Shown one piece after another: positions 1-7,749 of a stretch of DNA of 33,503 nucleotides. The notes below the pieces were generated by a model that was given only the letters and a program-made list of their open reading frames with translations, had not been told where the DNA came from and ran no database searches. A program made the position numbers and the translations under genes. Origin of the DNA: an uncultured Coleofasciculus sp. (GTDB lineage Bacteria; Cyanobacteriota; Cyanobacteriia; Cyanobacteriales; Coleofasciculaceae); the NCBI GenBank assembly GCA_937127375.1, contig CAKZMA010000789.1:1-33503 (forward strand), in the 5' to 3' direction. Within the stretch, counting starts at the first letter, position 1, and each line of letters opens with the position of its first letter.

Positions 1-6
1 CCAAAA

Positions 7-31
7 TAGGGGTTTGGAAACCAAACCCCTA
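7..31 (-). terminator. Perfect hairpin overlapping a stop codon
   Basis: An 11-bp perfect inverted repeat (TAGGGGTTTGG at 7-17, CCAAACCCCTA at 21-31) has a 3-base loop. On the minus strand it is followed by ATTTTGG, so it could end transcription of the small gene at 29-190, whose TAG stop is the first three bases of the stem. The run of T is short, and it may instead be a small palindromic repeat that interrupted a longer gene. Its TAGGGG ends resemble those of the GGGGCGGGTTT palindromes elsewhere in the window. Confidence 0.5.
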
Positions 32-190
32 CTGACGACAAACGAAACGAAAATCGATTTTGGTATCCTCATCAAACAAGATACCGTTATTGCCAAACTC
101 GACTGTCGCGGCTTCAGCTGGCATTGCAGACAGAGCTAAGGCACTGCCAACGGCTAATCCGAGAACTGTTGATGTTTTTTTGAGATGCAT
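29..190 (-). CDS. Short exported protein, probably truncated (53 aa)
   Basis: ATG at 190 gives a 53-residue product with a clear Sec signal peptide: MHLKK, a hydrophobic stretch around residues 8-23, then a likely cleavage site after AEA (residues 25-27). The mature part would be only about 26 residues and ends FRFVCRQ. The segment after the signal reads like the start of a longer cyanobacterial secreted protein of the PEP-CTERM kind, which is inference from the style of the sequence. The stop lies exactly in the stem of the hairpin at 7-31, suggesting either a real short gene with a terminator or a 5' remnant cut by a palindrome. The window ends 28 bases further on, so the fate of any downstream part cannot be seen. 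Confidence 0.5.
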   Translation of the reverse strand: MHLKKTSTVLGLAVGSALALSAMPAEAATVEFGNNGILFDEDTKIDFRFVCRQ

Positions 191-293
191 AGTCTAGTGT
201 TCGTGGTTGTTCTGTAAAAGCTTACTATGCCACCCAGTATAATATAGATTTCCTGATATACATCTCTCTTCCTGTAAAGTTTGAAGTCTCTCG

Positions 294-2042
294 TTAGATA
301 GATTTTTTCGCCGCCACCCAACGACTGGCGATGGGCATCCGCCAACCCGTACCAAATGCCCGATCCGTAATTTTTAACCCTGGTGGTGCTTGGCGGCGCT
401 TGAATTCTGCCCGCGCTACCATTCGCATCACTTTATGGACAATTTCTGGATCATGTCCGGCGTCGATAATTTGTTGGGCAGATTGATGGTCATGAATCAG
501 GCGTTGTAAGATATCATCCAAGATGTCATAAGACGGTAACGAGTCTTGGTCAGTTTGATCCGGTTTGAGTTCAGCGCTGGGAGGTTTGGCTAAGACATTC
601 GCAGGAATAATTTCTGGTTGAGTATCGGGTAATTGCTCTTTTAATTGCGCTGAGGTGGCTTGGCTGGCTTTTGTGGAATTTAGCCATTGACACAGGGAAT
701 ACACACGGGTTTTGGGAACATCTGCGATCGCGGCTAATCCACCATTCATATCTCCATAGAGAGTACAGTATCCTACTGCCATCTCTGACTTATTCCCCGT
801 CGAGATCAGCAGATAGTCAAACTTATTCGCGATCGCCATTAACAAGTTTCCCCGAATCCGGGCTTGAATATTCTCCTCGGCGGTGCCAAATTCGGTTCCA
901 GCAAATAGGGGGTCTAAGGTTTGATCATACCCCTGCATTAAGTCACCAATGGGCAACGTATGGGTTTTAATCCCTAAATTTTTGGCTAACGCCAGGGCAT
1001 CATTAATCGAGTGTTCAGAGGTATGGGGAGATGGCATAAGCACACCGAGTACATTTTCCCTACCCAACGCTTCCGTGGCAAGGGCAGCAACCAGGGATGA
1101 ATCAATTCCCCCACTCAAACCAATCACTACCCGTTTAAAGCCACATTTACGGGCATAGTCTTGGATTCCTAGAACTAAAGCAGACCAAATTTGAGCATTG
1201 GTACTTTCGGGGGCGGGTGCGATCGCACTCTTGAGTAAATCTCCTTGGACTGGATCAAAGTCTACCAGTAAAACATCGGTTTCAAACGCTGGGGCGCGAC
1301 AAACCATTTCCCCGGTGCGGTTAAATCCCACACTACTTCCATCAAAGATTAAATCGTCGTTTCCCCCCACCTGATTGGCGTAGAGAATCGGTTGCTGGTA
1401 ACGCTTGGCACTATGTTGCAGCATGGCTTCCCGCAGTTGCTGCTTGCCTACACTATAGGGCGAGGCGGAAAGATTCACAATTAAGTCAACCTGCTGCTGG
1501 ATTAAGTCGGTAATCGGATTGAACTGATACGTGCGCTTTCCCCAAAACTCCTCATCGTTCCAGAGATCCTCGCAAATCGTCACACCAATTTTAATCGGGG
1601 TAGCTGACTTTGCCTTTAAGGTAAAGGAATTACTCTGGACTCCAGCTTCAAAATAACGGTTCTCATCAAAGACATCATAGGTGGGCAACAGGCGCTTATG
1701 AAACACCTGCTGCACCTTACCGCCCTCCAACAGGGCAATACTATTAAATAACGGTTTACCTCCCGAACTCTCCGCTTTAGGATTCGCTGTCACCGTTCCC
1801 ACTAAAACTGCTAGGGTTGAGGGTAACTGTTCGGCTAAGTTGTCCAGACAGTCTGTCATGGACTCCATAAAACTGGGATTTAATAGTAAGTCTCGCGGCG
1901 GATATCCACAGAGGGAGAGTTCTGGCGTCAATAAGAGGCGGACACCCTGACGGGCTGCTTGATTTGCCGCATCAAGGATTTTTTGGGCATTGCTGGTTGA
2001 GTCGCCAATCGTGGGATTGAGTTGTGCGATCGCAAGTTTCAT
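294..2042 (-). CDS. nadE: Glutamine-dependent NAD+ synthetase
   Basis: This enzyme makes NAD+ from deamido-NAD+, ATP and glutamine, the last step of NAD synthesis in the cytosol. The N-terminal half (about residues 1-270) is a nitrilase-type glutaminase: LTPELSLCGYPP carries the catalytic Glu, FHKRLLPTYDVFDE the Lys and GVTICEDLW the Cys. The C-terminal half is the ATP-pyrophosphatase synthetase domain with the P-loop GLSGGIDSSLVAALA and STGNKSEMAVGYCTLYGDMNGG. The whole protein is 582 residues, normal for the two-domain form. I place the start at ATG 2042 (MKLAIAQLNP), which matches how the family begins. An in-frame ATG three codons upstream (2051) is possible. No strong ribosome binding site is visible at either. 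It is monocistronic by appearance. Confidence 0.95.
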   Translation of the reverse strand: MKLAIAQLNPTIGDSTSNAQKILDAANQAARQGVRLLLTPELSLCGYPPRDLLLNPSFMESMTDCLDNLAEQLPSTLAVLVGTVTANPKAESSGGKPLFNSIALLEGGKVQQVFHKRLLPTYDVFDENRYFEAGVQSNSFTLKAKSATPIKIGVTICEDLWNDEEFWGKRTYQFNPITDLIQQQVDLIVNLSASPYSVGKQQLREAMLQHSAKRYQQPILYANQVGGNDDLIFDGSSVGFNRTGEMVCRAPAFETDVLLVDFDPVQGDLLKSAIAPAPESTNAQIWSALVLGIQDYARKCGFKRVVIGLSGGIDSSLVAALATEALGRENVLGVLMPSPHTSEHSINDALALAKNLGIKTHTLPIGDLMQGYDQTLDPLFAGTEFGTAEENIQARIRGNLLMAIANKFDYLLISTGNKSEMAVGYCTLYGDMNGGLAAIADVPKTRVYSLCQWLNSTKASQATSAQLKEQLPDTQPEIIPANVLAKPPSAELKPDQTDQDSLPSYDILDDILQRLIHDHQSAQQIIDAGHDPEIVHKVMRMVARAEFKRRQAPPGLKITDRAFGTGWRMPIASRWVAAKKSI

Positions 2043-2406
2043 GGAAAACACACAATAGGCTAGCTAGGTTCAAGCTAACATGGGATTCGTCGTTAGTCAT
2101 TCCGTCTTTGGTCTAATCTGGTGTCAATCTGGCTTTTTTGATTTCCCTCAAACTTCCGCCACAAAATAAAATATAGACAAGCAGGTACATTGAAACAGTC
2201 TTGCCCGGGGTGGGTAAAACTCAAGTTGAATCACAGACTTTTGCTAACCTGTCAAACCTGATGACAGGAACTGGCGGTGGCGGTAGCTGTCAGCTTCCAA
2301 CGTAAGCACTGTCTACCCGATTGAGTCTAACGCTGGACTCCCGCGAATCATGTTGAAAGTGACTGTGGCAATAGATCTCAGGATTATATTAGGAGAACAT
2401 TAAAGC
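2043..2406. other. Intergenic region between nadE and the DUF928 gene
   Basis: About 360 bases between divergent genes must hold the promoters of both. No clear -35/-10 pair was found. A short hairpin lies at about 2248-2266 (CTGTCA ... TGACAG), and a 48-bp motif at 2289-2336 recurs downstream of glgC (listed separately). A purine-rich AGGAGA at about 2391-2396 is the likely ribosome binding site of the next gene. Confidence 0.5.
2289..2336 (+). repeat. Noncoding 48-bp motif, copy A
   Basis: This segment aligns without gaps to 20532-20579 at 39 of 48 positions. The best conserved blocks are TCCAACGTAAGCA, TGTCTACC and CGCTGG. Both copies have GCGG(T/C)AGCT just upstream, with a gap of about 7 bases between that block and the motif. 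Here a possible TGACAG/CTGTCA stem lies immediately before the conserved core. It could be part of a structured RNA, a 5' leader of the DUF928 gene, or a dispersed repeat. No known RNA family was recognised. Confidence 0.45.
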
Positions 2407-3270
2407 ATGGGTGGTCTCAAACATTTTACCTACCTCGGTGGGATGACGCTAACGATCGGGTTAACGTTGGCTTTCGCCGCACCTCAACTCAAAGCACAGT
2501 CGTTCGATATTAGTTTAGAGTTTCCTGAAGGAGAAGATATTGGTGCCCCTGAGAGGACTGGCGGGGGAGGACAAAGAGGTATACCGAATATACCTTGTGT
2601 TCCCGGAAATAGAAGATTAACGGCGCTAACGCCAACGAATAATCTAATTACCACCATATCCCCCAACCCTAAATTATTTTGGTATGTTCCCCCCACGACA
2701 GCCCAGGCAGCCGATTTTCTACTTTTGGACGAGCAAAACCAGGAAATTTATTATACGAGGATACCCCTAACCCATAGAGCCGGTATCGTAGAACTCAAGC
2801 TTCCTGATTACATATCTCTGACAACGGAAAAACGGTATCTTTGGACATTTGCCTTAGTGTGTAATACTGATGATCGCAGTCAGGATCATTTTGCTCGAGG
2901 GTGGATTCAGCGTCAACCCCTGCAGACGGGAATTGCCCCACCCGAAGAACTGAACACTCTTCTTGATCAACTCGTTTATGAACCCGAAGGGATCAAAAAA
3001 CGTCTCCAAGAGGAAGGATCTAACTATGCTCAAGAAAGGATTTGGGCAGAAACGCTGATGATTTTAGCTCGACTCTATCAGCAATTTCCCAATGACTCCG
3101 CGATCGCAGATGAGATGCAAGAATTGTTAACGTCGGTTGAGTTGGATAATATTCCAATTAACTGTTGGGTTCACTCCTGTTCGGTTGAGACTCAAGATGC
3201 TGAGGAGACTCAAGATGCTGAGGAGACTCAAGATGCTGAGGCGATGAGAGAACTGAATAAACCCCTGTAA
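2407..3270 (+). CDS. DUF928 domain-containing exported protein
   Basis: A 287-residue protein with an N-terminal signal sequence (hydrophobic segment residues about 9-26, ending AAPQLKAQS). The central part (about 65-180) has the features of the cyanobacterial DUF928 family: RRLTALTPTNN, PKLFWYVPPT, LTHRAGIVELKLPD and YLWTFALVCN, followed by RGWIQR. Its biochemical function is unknown. The C-terminal tail holds three exact copies of a six-residue unit (ETQDAE), encoded by an 18-bp tandem repeat at 3187-3240. The gene precedes a CHASE2-cyclase gene on the same strand about 100 bases away. DUF928 and CHASE2 genes are, to my knowledge, often neighbours in cyanobacteria, so the two products may work together at the membrane/periplasm. 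The start is supported by AGGAGA upstream of ATG 2407. Confidence 0.85.
   Translation: MGGLKHFTYLGGMTLTIGLTLAFAAPQLKAQSFDISLEFPEGEDIGAPERTGGGGQRGIPNIPCVPGNRRLTALTPTNNLITTISPNPKLFWYVPPTTAQAADFLLLDEQNQEIYYTRIPLTHRAGIVELKLPDYISLTTEKRYLWTFALVCNTDDRSQDHFARGWIQRQPLQTGIAPPEELNTLLDQLVYEPEGIKKRLQEEGSNYAQERIWAETLMILARLYQQFPNDSAIADEMQELLTSVELDNIPINCWVHSCSVETQDAEETQDAEETQDAEAMRELNKPL
3187..3240 (+). repeat. Three 18-bp tandem repeats in the DUF928 gene
   Basis: Three consecutive identical 18-base units (GAGACTCAAGATGCTGAG) encode ETQDAE each, close to the C-terminus. Perfect identity suggests recent slippage, and copy number may vary between strains. Confidence 0.9.
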
Positions 3271-3277
3271 CTTAGTC

Positions 3278-3333
3278 GGGGCGGGTTTAGTAAAATCCGG
3301 GTGGCAAGAAACAATCATAGTGAAACCCGCCCC
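3278..3333. repeat. GGGGCGGGTTT palindromic element, copy 1
   Basis: An 11-bp perfect inverted repeat (GGGGCGGGTTT 3278-3288, AAACCCGCCCC 3323-3333) encloses about 34 bases. It lies between the DUF928 and CHASE2 genes. Related elements with the same ends occur at 13105-13163 (degenerate), 31339-31396 and 32722-32782. It may also work as a terminator or RNA-processing hairpin between the two genes. The longest open frame of the next gene would start inside its right arm (ATG 3320), which argues against that start. Confidence 0.75.
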
Positions 3334-3373
3334 TACACACTCATGCACCATGCCCAACGAAGCGAACGGTCAA

Positions 3374-5653
3374 ATGTATAAATTCTGTAAGCGGTGGCTT
3401 TGGCAATGGCGCGGCGTTTGGATAGTTACCCCAACAGTTACGGGTTTGATCATTCTCCTGCGGTGGACTGGGATGCTGCAAACTTGGGAATGGACAGCTT
3501 ATGATCAATATATGCGTTGGCGTCCCTCTGAACCCTTGGATCAGCGAATTGGGATCGTGGGGATTGATGAGGCGGATGTGAAAAAAATTGGGCAACTTTC
3601 TCGATCTATTCTTCCGGATCAGATTTATGCCCAAGCTATTGCTAAACTCAAAACCCATAACCCTAAAGCCATTGGTTTGGATGTTTATCGGGATTTACCC
3701 GTACAACCGGGTCATCAGGAATTAGTCCAAGTCTTTGAAACAACCCCCAATCTGGTGGGGATTGAGAAAGTGGTTGGCGATAAGCGCCAGGATGCTGTCG
3801 CCGCCCCCCCAGCGTTAAAAGCCAAGGGGCAAGTGGGCGCTAATGATGTCATCTTTGATGCCGATACTAAAGTCCGACGGGCACTCTTACAAGTTGAAGA
3901 TATCAATGGAGATGTTATTCCCAGTTTCGGATTTTATCTAGCACTTCTCTATCTTGATGCTCAAGGAATTAGCCCAAAACCAATACCTGGCGAACCCAAT
4001 ACCTGGCGGTTGGGAAAAAGCACGTTTTCTCGCTTCCAAAAAAATGATGGGGGTTATGTCCGCACGGATGCTGGTGGCTACCAAATCTTATTAAATTATC
4101 GAGGGAGCAAGAAACACTTTGAAACGATCTCATTGCATGATCTTCTAGAGGATCGTATCCCTCCCGATTGGGGACGCGATCGCATTATTCTGATCGGCTT
4201 TGTCGGGGAGAGTTTCCAAGACTGGATTTTTACCCCCTATAGTAGCAGTTGGTTCGCTTTGCCCGAACGCATGTCTGGGGTAGAATTACATGCTAATATT
4301 ACCAGTCAAATCCTGAGTGCGGCTTTAGAAGGACGCCCCCTCATTCAAACTTGGTCCCCACTGCAAGAAAACCTATGGATTTTTTTCTGGTCTACTGTAG
4401 GCGCTATTATAACCTGGCAGGGACGCTATCAGAAGAAAAGGCGACGGGTCTCTGTACAACGATTTTTGAGGCTGATCCTGGCAGGGGGTGTCCTGTTGGG
4501 TAGTACTTATGGGGCGTTTTTAATCGGGTGGTGGATTCCTGTCGTTCCGCCTCTTTTGGCTTTATCAGGTTCAGTGGTGGCGATTACCAGTTATCTTGCC
4601 CATCAAGGGGGTAAAATCCGCGAAACCTTTGGACGTTATCTCACCAATGAAGTTGTGGCGAATGTCTTAGAAAATCCTGAAGGGGCTAAATTAGGTGGTG
4701 AACGGCGCACGATTACTATCTTAACGTCTGATTTAAGAGGGTTTACTGCCCTGACTGAACGTTTAATGCCAGAAGAAGTGGTGAATATTCTCAACTTTTA
4801 CTTTGCCACGATGACGGATGTGATTACTCATTACCAAGGAACAATTGATGAATTTCTTGGGGATGGAATTTTGGTTTTGTTTGGTGCGCCGACGCTGCGT
4901 GACGATGACGCCCAACGCGCGATCGCTTGCGCCGTGGCGATGCAGTTGGCGATGACATCGGTCAATGAACGAATGAAACATCTGGGTTTACCTCCGTTGA
5001 CTATGGGCATTGGGATTAATACGGGGGATGTTGTAGTGGGCAATATTGGGTCATCGAAGCGAACAAAATATGGAGTAGTGGGTTCTCAGGTTAATTTAGC
5101 CTATCGCATCGAATCCTATACGACAGACAGTCAAATTTTTATCTCTCAGTCTACTCTAAATGCTGCGGGAACTTGGGTGAGAATTGATAGCAAGATACGG
5201 GTTCAACCTAAAGGATTACCCGAACCTATTCCCATTTATGAAGTGGGGGGAATTGGCAAACCTTACTACTTGTTTTTAGCTAAACCTGATGAGCAATTTC
5301 TGCCCTTGGTCGATCCGATTCCTTTACACTACACGTTTTTGGAAGGCAAGCATGTCAGCGATATATTTTTTCGAGGAACTTTAGTCAAACTTTCTGCCAA
5401 AGGTGGCGAGATTAAATCAGAACAATTTATTAAACCTTTGACGAATATAAAGATCAATTTATTTATGGGTGATAAATTAATCTCAGTGAGTGAGGATATC
5501 TATGCCAAAGTGTTAGATAAACTCAGTGATGATCATTCGTTTTATATTCACTTTACGTTTTTACCGCCCCCTGTAGAAACGATGTTATCCAATCGTTATA
5601 AGTTACTGCGTCAACGTCAGGGCGAAAGTCAAGAACAGGCAATAAAACCTTAG
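3374..5653 (+). CDS. CHASE2-domain class III nucleotide cyclase with C-terminal PilZ-like region
   Basis: A membrane sensor predicted to make a cyclic nucleotide. From ATG 3374 (MYKFCKRW, 759 aa) the order is: first membrane segment (about 12-32), an extracytoplasmic CHASE2 domain (about 35-325, with IGIVGIDEADV and DRIILIGFVGES), further hydrophobic segments (about 335-425) and a class III cyclase domain. That domain has metal-binding Asp453 in TSDLRGFT and Asp497 in FLGDGI, and transition-state Asn574 and Arg578 in VNLAYR. A C-terminal 110 residues contain LSAKGGEI and look like a divergent PilZ fold without an RxxxR motif. The residue that usually reads Lys in adenylyl cyclases is Glu493 (IDEFLGD), so substrate choice is uncertain. 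ATGs at 3320 and 3350 are in frame; 3320 falls inside a palindromic repeat and is unlikely. The gene probably pairs with the upstream DUF928 gene. Confidence 0.9.
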   Translation: MYKFCKRWLWQWRGVWIVTPTVTGLIILLRWTGMLQTWEWTAYDQYMRWRPSEPLDQRIGIVGIDEADVKKIGQLSRSILPDQIYAQAIAKLKTHNPKAIGLDVYRDLPVQPGHQELVQVFETTPNLVGIEKVVGDKRQDAVAAPPALKAKGQVGANDVIFDADTKVRRALLQVEDINGDVIPSFGFYLALLYLDAQGISPKPIPGEPNTWRLGKSTFSRFQKNDGGYVRTDAGGYQILLNYRGSKKHFETISLHDLLEDRIPPDWGRDRIILIGFVGESFQDWIFTPYSSSWFALPERMSGVELHANITSQILSAALEGRPLIQTWSPLQENLWIFFWSTVGAIITWQGRYQKKRRRVSVQRFLRLILAGGVLLGSTYGAFLIGWWIPVVPPLLALSGSVVAITSYLAHQGGKIRETFGRYLTNEVVANVLENPEGAKLGGERRTITILTSDLRGFTALTERLMPEEVVNILNFYFATMTDVITHYQGTIDEFLGDGILVLFGAPTLRDDDAQRAIACAVAMQLAMTSVNERMKHLGLPPLTMGIGINTGDVVVGNIGSSKRTKYGVVGSQVNLAYRIESYTTDSQIFISQSTLNAAGTWVRIDSKIRVQPKGLPEPIPIYEVGGIGKPYYLFLAKPDEQFLPLVDPIPLHYTFLEGKHVSDIFFRGTLVKLSAKGGEIKSEQFIKPLTNIKINLFMGDKLISVSEDIYAKVLDKLSDDHSFYIHFTFLPPPVETMLSNRYKLLRQRQGESQEQAIKP

Positions 5654-5756
5654 AACACCAGTCCAGTAATCGGATGATCTACTTGAATTGTGCCAAAATG
5701 GGAACAAGACGAGGACATGATATGATGCTGCCGATAGTGTGGTTGAGGTGTTTTAA

Positions 5757-5810
5757 AACTGGAGTTTAGACTAATTCTGAAAATCCCAAATTTTAGTCTA
5801 AAGTCCAGTT
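5757..5810. terminator. Long inverted repeat between convergent genes
   Basis: Arms of 18 bases (5757-5774 and 5793-5810) pair with a single mismatch around an 18-base loop. The structure separates the convergent cyclase and esterase genes, and its right arm includes part of the esterase stop codon. It is best read as a bidirectional terminator. T-rich runs flank it modestly (TTTTAAAA on the left). Confidence 0.6.
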
Positions 5811-7590
5811 AAAATTGATAGCGGAGTTGAGCTTTAACCCCATGGTCGGTGTAGTCTTCGCGCCCGACGACCGTTTCGTAATCGATCGCGCCGGAAAAAT
5901 TCGGGGAAAACTGCACGTCCATTCCAGCGCCTAATCTCACGTAATCGCGATCGGGGTCGTCTGTAGTCGCCCGGATCGGAATGCCCGGTTGGGTGAGGAG
6001 TTCCGTCTCGATTTCGCGGCTGTCGTTGGCGAACTGGTGTTCGTAACGTGCCCGGAAATTGGGTGTCACTATAGTGTTGCCAACGTTGAACCCATAAGCC
6101 GCCTGAACACCCGCACTGAGAACCAGCGATTCTGCTTCTTGGTCTTGGACTTTCATGTTGAGGCTACCCGCACCTTCCTCTGTGTAGTCATCAATTTCCA
6201 CGCGATCGTAGCGAACTCCTACCGTTGGTCCATAAGACAAGTTGCCCGATCTGACATTGTAACCACCGTTCACATCAACCGAGAGTTGATTCCCGTCCGG
6301 GTCAGCAGTAGCCCTGCGGTTGTCGAATTCGATTTGGCGGGTTATCTCATAGTCATTCCAACCATAACTGACAAGGGTATCCGTATAAAAGTTACCCCGA
6401 TTATAGTTGCCATAGATAGAAACGGCATAACCATCAACTTCAACCTCGCCAAGGTCATGATCAAATTCGGTGTCATTGCTGAGGCGACTGACAGCAACTC
6501 CCAGCGCGAGGTCGCCCGTGACGCGGTAATCAACGCCAGCAGTAACCCCTGTCGTCGTGAAATCATAGCCCGGTTCGCTATTGCTGGTATCTTTATCGCC
6601 GAAGTTGATGTCACCGTTGACAAAGGCACCAAATCGTTGTTCGGGGGGAGTTTCGCGGACACCTCGCAGGGACTGGAGCCGAGCGTCAATCGTTTGAGTC
6701 TGCCTGCGAGCAACGCTTAAGGCAATGTCGGCTTGGGGGATAACGGTTTGAGGACTAATCAGCACTGCCAAAGCCGCTTCTCCAAACAGCTCATGAACGG
6801 CAGCAGTAGGATGAATATCATCCCAAAAAAAATACTCGTCGGGGTTGGAACAAACCGTATTGGTTGCCTCATTTAAGCATGGTTCGGTCACGTTAGTTAT
6901 GCCGTATCTGGCTGGCTCGGCGAGAACTTCATTAACCAGAGGATTGACATCGAGCGGTACGATCTGAACTTCACGGTTTTGAGCTAATGTTTGCAAAGCG
7001 GCGTTTAAGTTGCGGTTATATTGATTAACGGCGGCGGTGAAGGCGTCGGCAGCAAGGGGAGAGGCTAATCCTAGAGGCGTCCTTCCCAAATCTGGCAGGT
7101 TGACTACGATAATCGTTTCAGCGCCTTTTGCAATCAGCGTTTTCACCGCATTGGATATGTTGTTGACCGTGGTTGTCGTGTCTATATCTGCTGGGTTTGT
7201 GCCTGGAACTACATCGATGTAGTCGTTGGCACCGCCCCAAACGGTATAAAGCCCATTAGCATCGAGTGGTTGGGTTGTGGTGGTAAACTCAATAACCTGT
7301 TCTAGCACGTCCTCTGAGGTTGCCCCACCAAGGGCAAAGTTATTAGCTGGATTGTGATCAAGTCCTAACTCCAATCCCAGAACTTCCACCCAGACTAAAC
7401 CGTTAGTAAAACGTCCCTCAAAATAGGGAGGGCTAGGAGGGAAGAGACCTTCAGAGCGTTCAAATGAGTTGCCAACATCTGACAGACTATCGCCAAAGAT
7501 GTAAAATTCCTCAAAGTTCTGTGCCGAAGCATCGAGCGGCAACAGGGTAGATAATAAAATAGATGCGATCGCTAGAGCTTGTTTTTGCAT
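5809..7590 (-). CDS. GDSL esterase/lipase autotransporter
   Basis: A 593-residue type Va secreted protein that should display an esterase on the cell surface. Residues 1-23 are a signal peptide (cleavage after ASA). The passenger (about 24-280) is a GDSL/SGNH hydrolase: IFGDSLSDVGNS with nucleophile Ser35, WGGANDY with the block III Asn, and FFWDDIHPT with the Asp and His of block V. Residues about 315-593 form an autotransporter beta-barrel (alternating GVTAGVDYRVTGDLALGVAV-type strands) that ends in LRYQF with a terminal Phe, as outer-membrane barrels do. The layout resembles Pseudomonas EstA, from general family knowledge. It is transcribed alone and converges on the cyclase gene. The upstream ribosome binding site is weak. 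Substrate is not predictable. Confidence 0.9.
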   Translation of the reverse strand: MQKQALAIASILLSTLLPLDASAQNFEEFYIFGDSLSDVGNSFERSEGLFPPSPPYFEGRFTNGLVWVEVLGLELGLDHNPANNFALGGATSEDVLEQVIEFTTTTQPLDANGLYTVWGGANDYIDVVPGTNPADIDTTTTVNNISNAVKTLIAKGAETIIVVNLPDLGRTPLGLASPLAADAFTAAVNQYNRNLNAALQTLAQNREVQIVPLDVNPLVNEVLAEPARYGITNVTEPCLNEATNTVCSNPDEYFFWDDIHPTAAVHELFGEAALAVLISPQTVIPQADIALSVARRQTQTIDARLQSLRGVRETPPEQRFGAFVNGDINFGDKDTSNSEPGYDFTTTGVTAGVDYRVTGDLALGVAVSRLSNDTEFDHDLGEVEVDGYAVSIYGNYNRGNFYTDTLVSYGWNDYEITRQIEFDNRRATADPDGNQLSVDVNGGYNVRSGNLSYGPTVGVRYDRVEIDDYTEEGAGSLNMKVQDQEAESLVLSAGVQAAYGFNVGNTIVTPNFRARYEHQFANDSREIETELLTQPGIPIRATTDDPDRDYVRLGAGMDVQFSPNFSGAIDYETVVGREDYTDHGVKAQLRYQF

Positions 7591-7749
7591 GACTATTACC
7601 CTAAGCTGAATAGCACTGACTTAAGCACCAATCTGCTCCGTAAACGTTAATAATATTATATCTGCCAAATGACCCCTAATAAAAAAGCCTGAAACTACCC
7701 ACATTTCGCACTTCAAAATGCAGTATATAAGCTGCCCTTCTCCCTTCAT

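Noticed and set aside
2289-2336. Integron attC-like site in the 48-bp motif
   Set aside because: GTCTAAC-like bases are present in copy A but not conserved in copy B, and no paired core sites are seen.
5989-6720. 243-codon open frame on the plus strand
   Set aside because: It lies entirely opposite the well-supported esterase autotransporter gene and resembles no family; it is a shadow frame.
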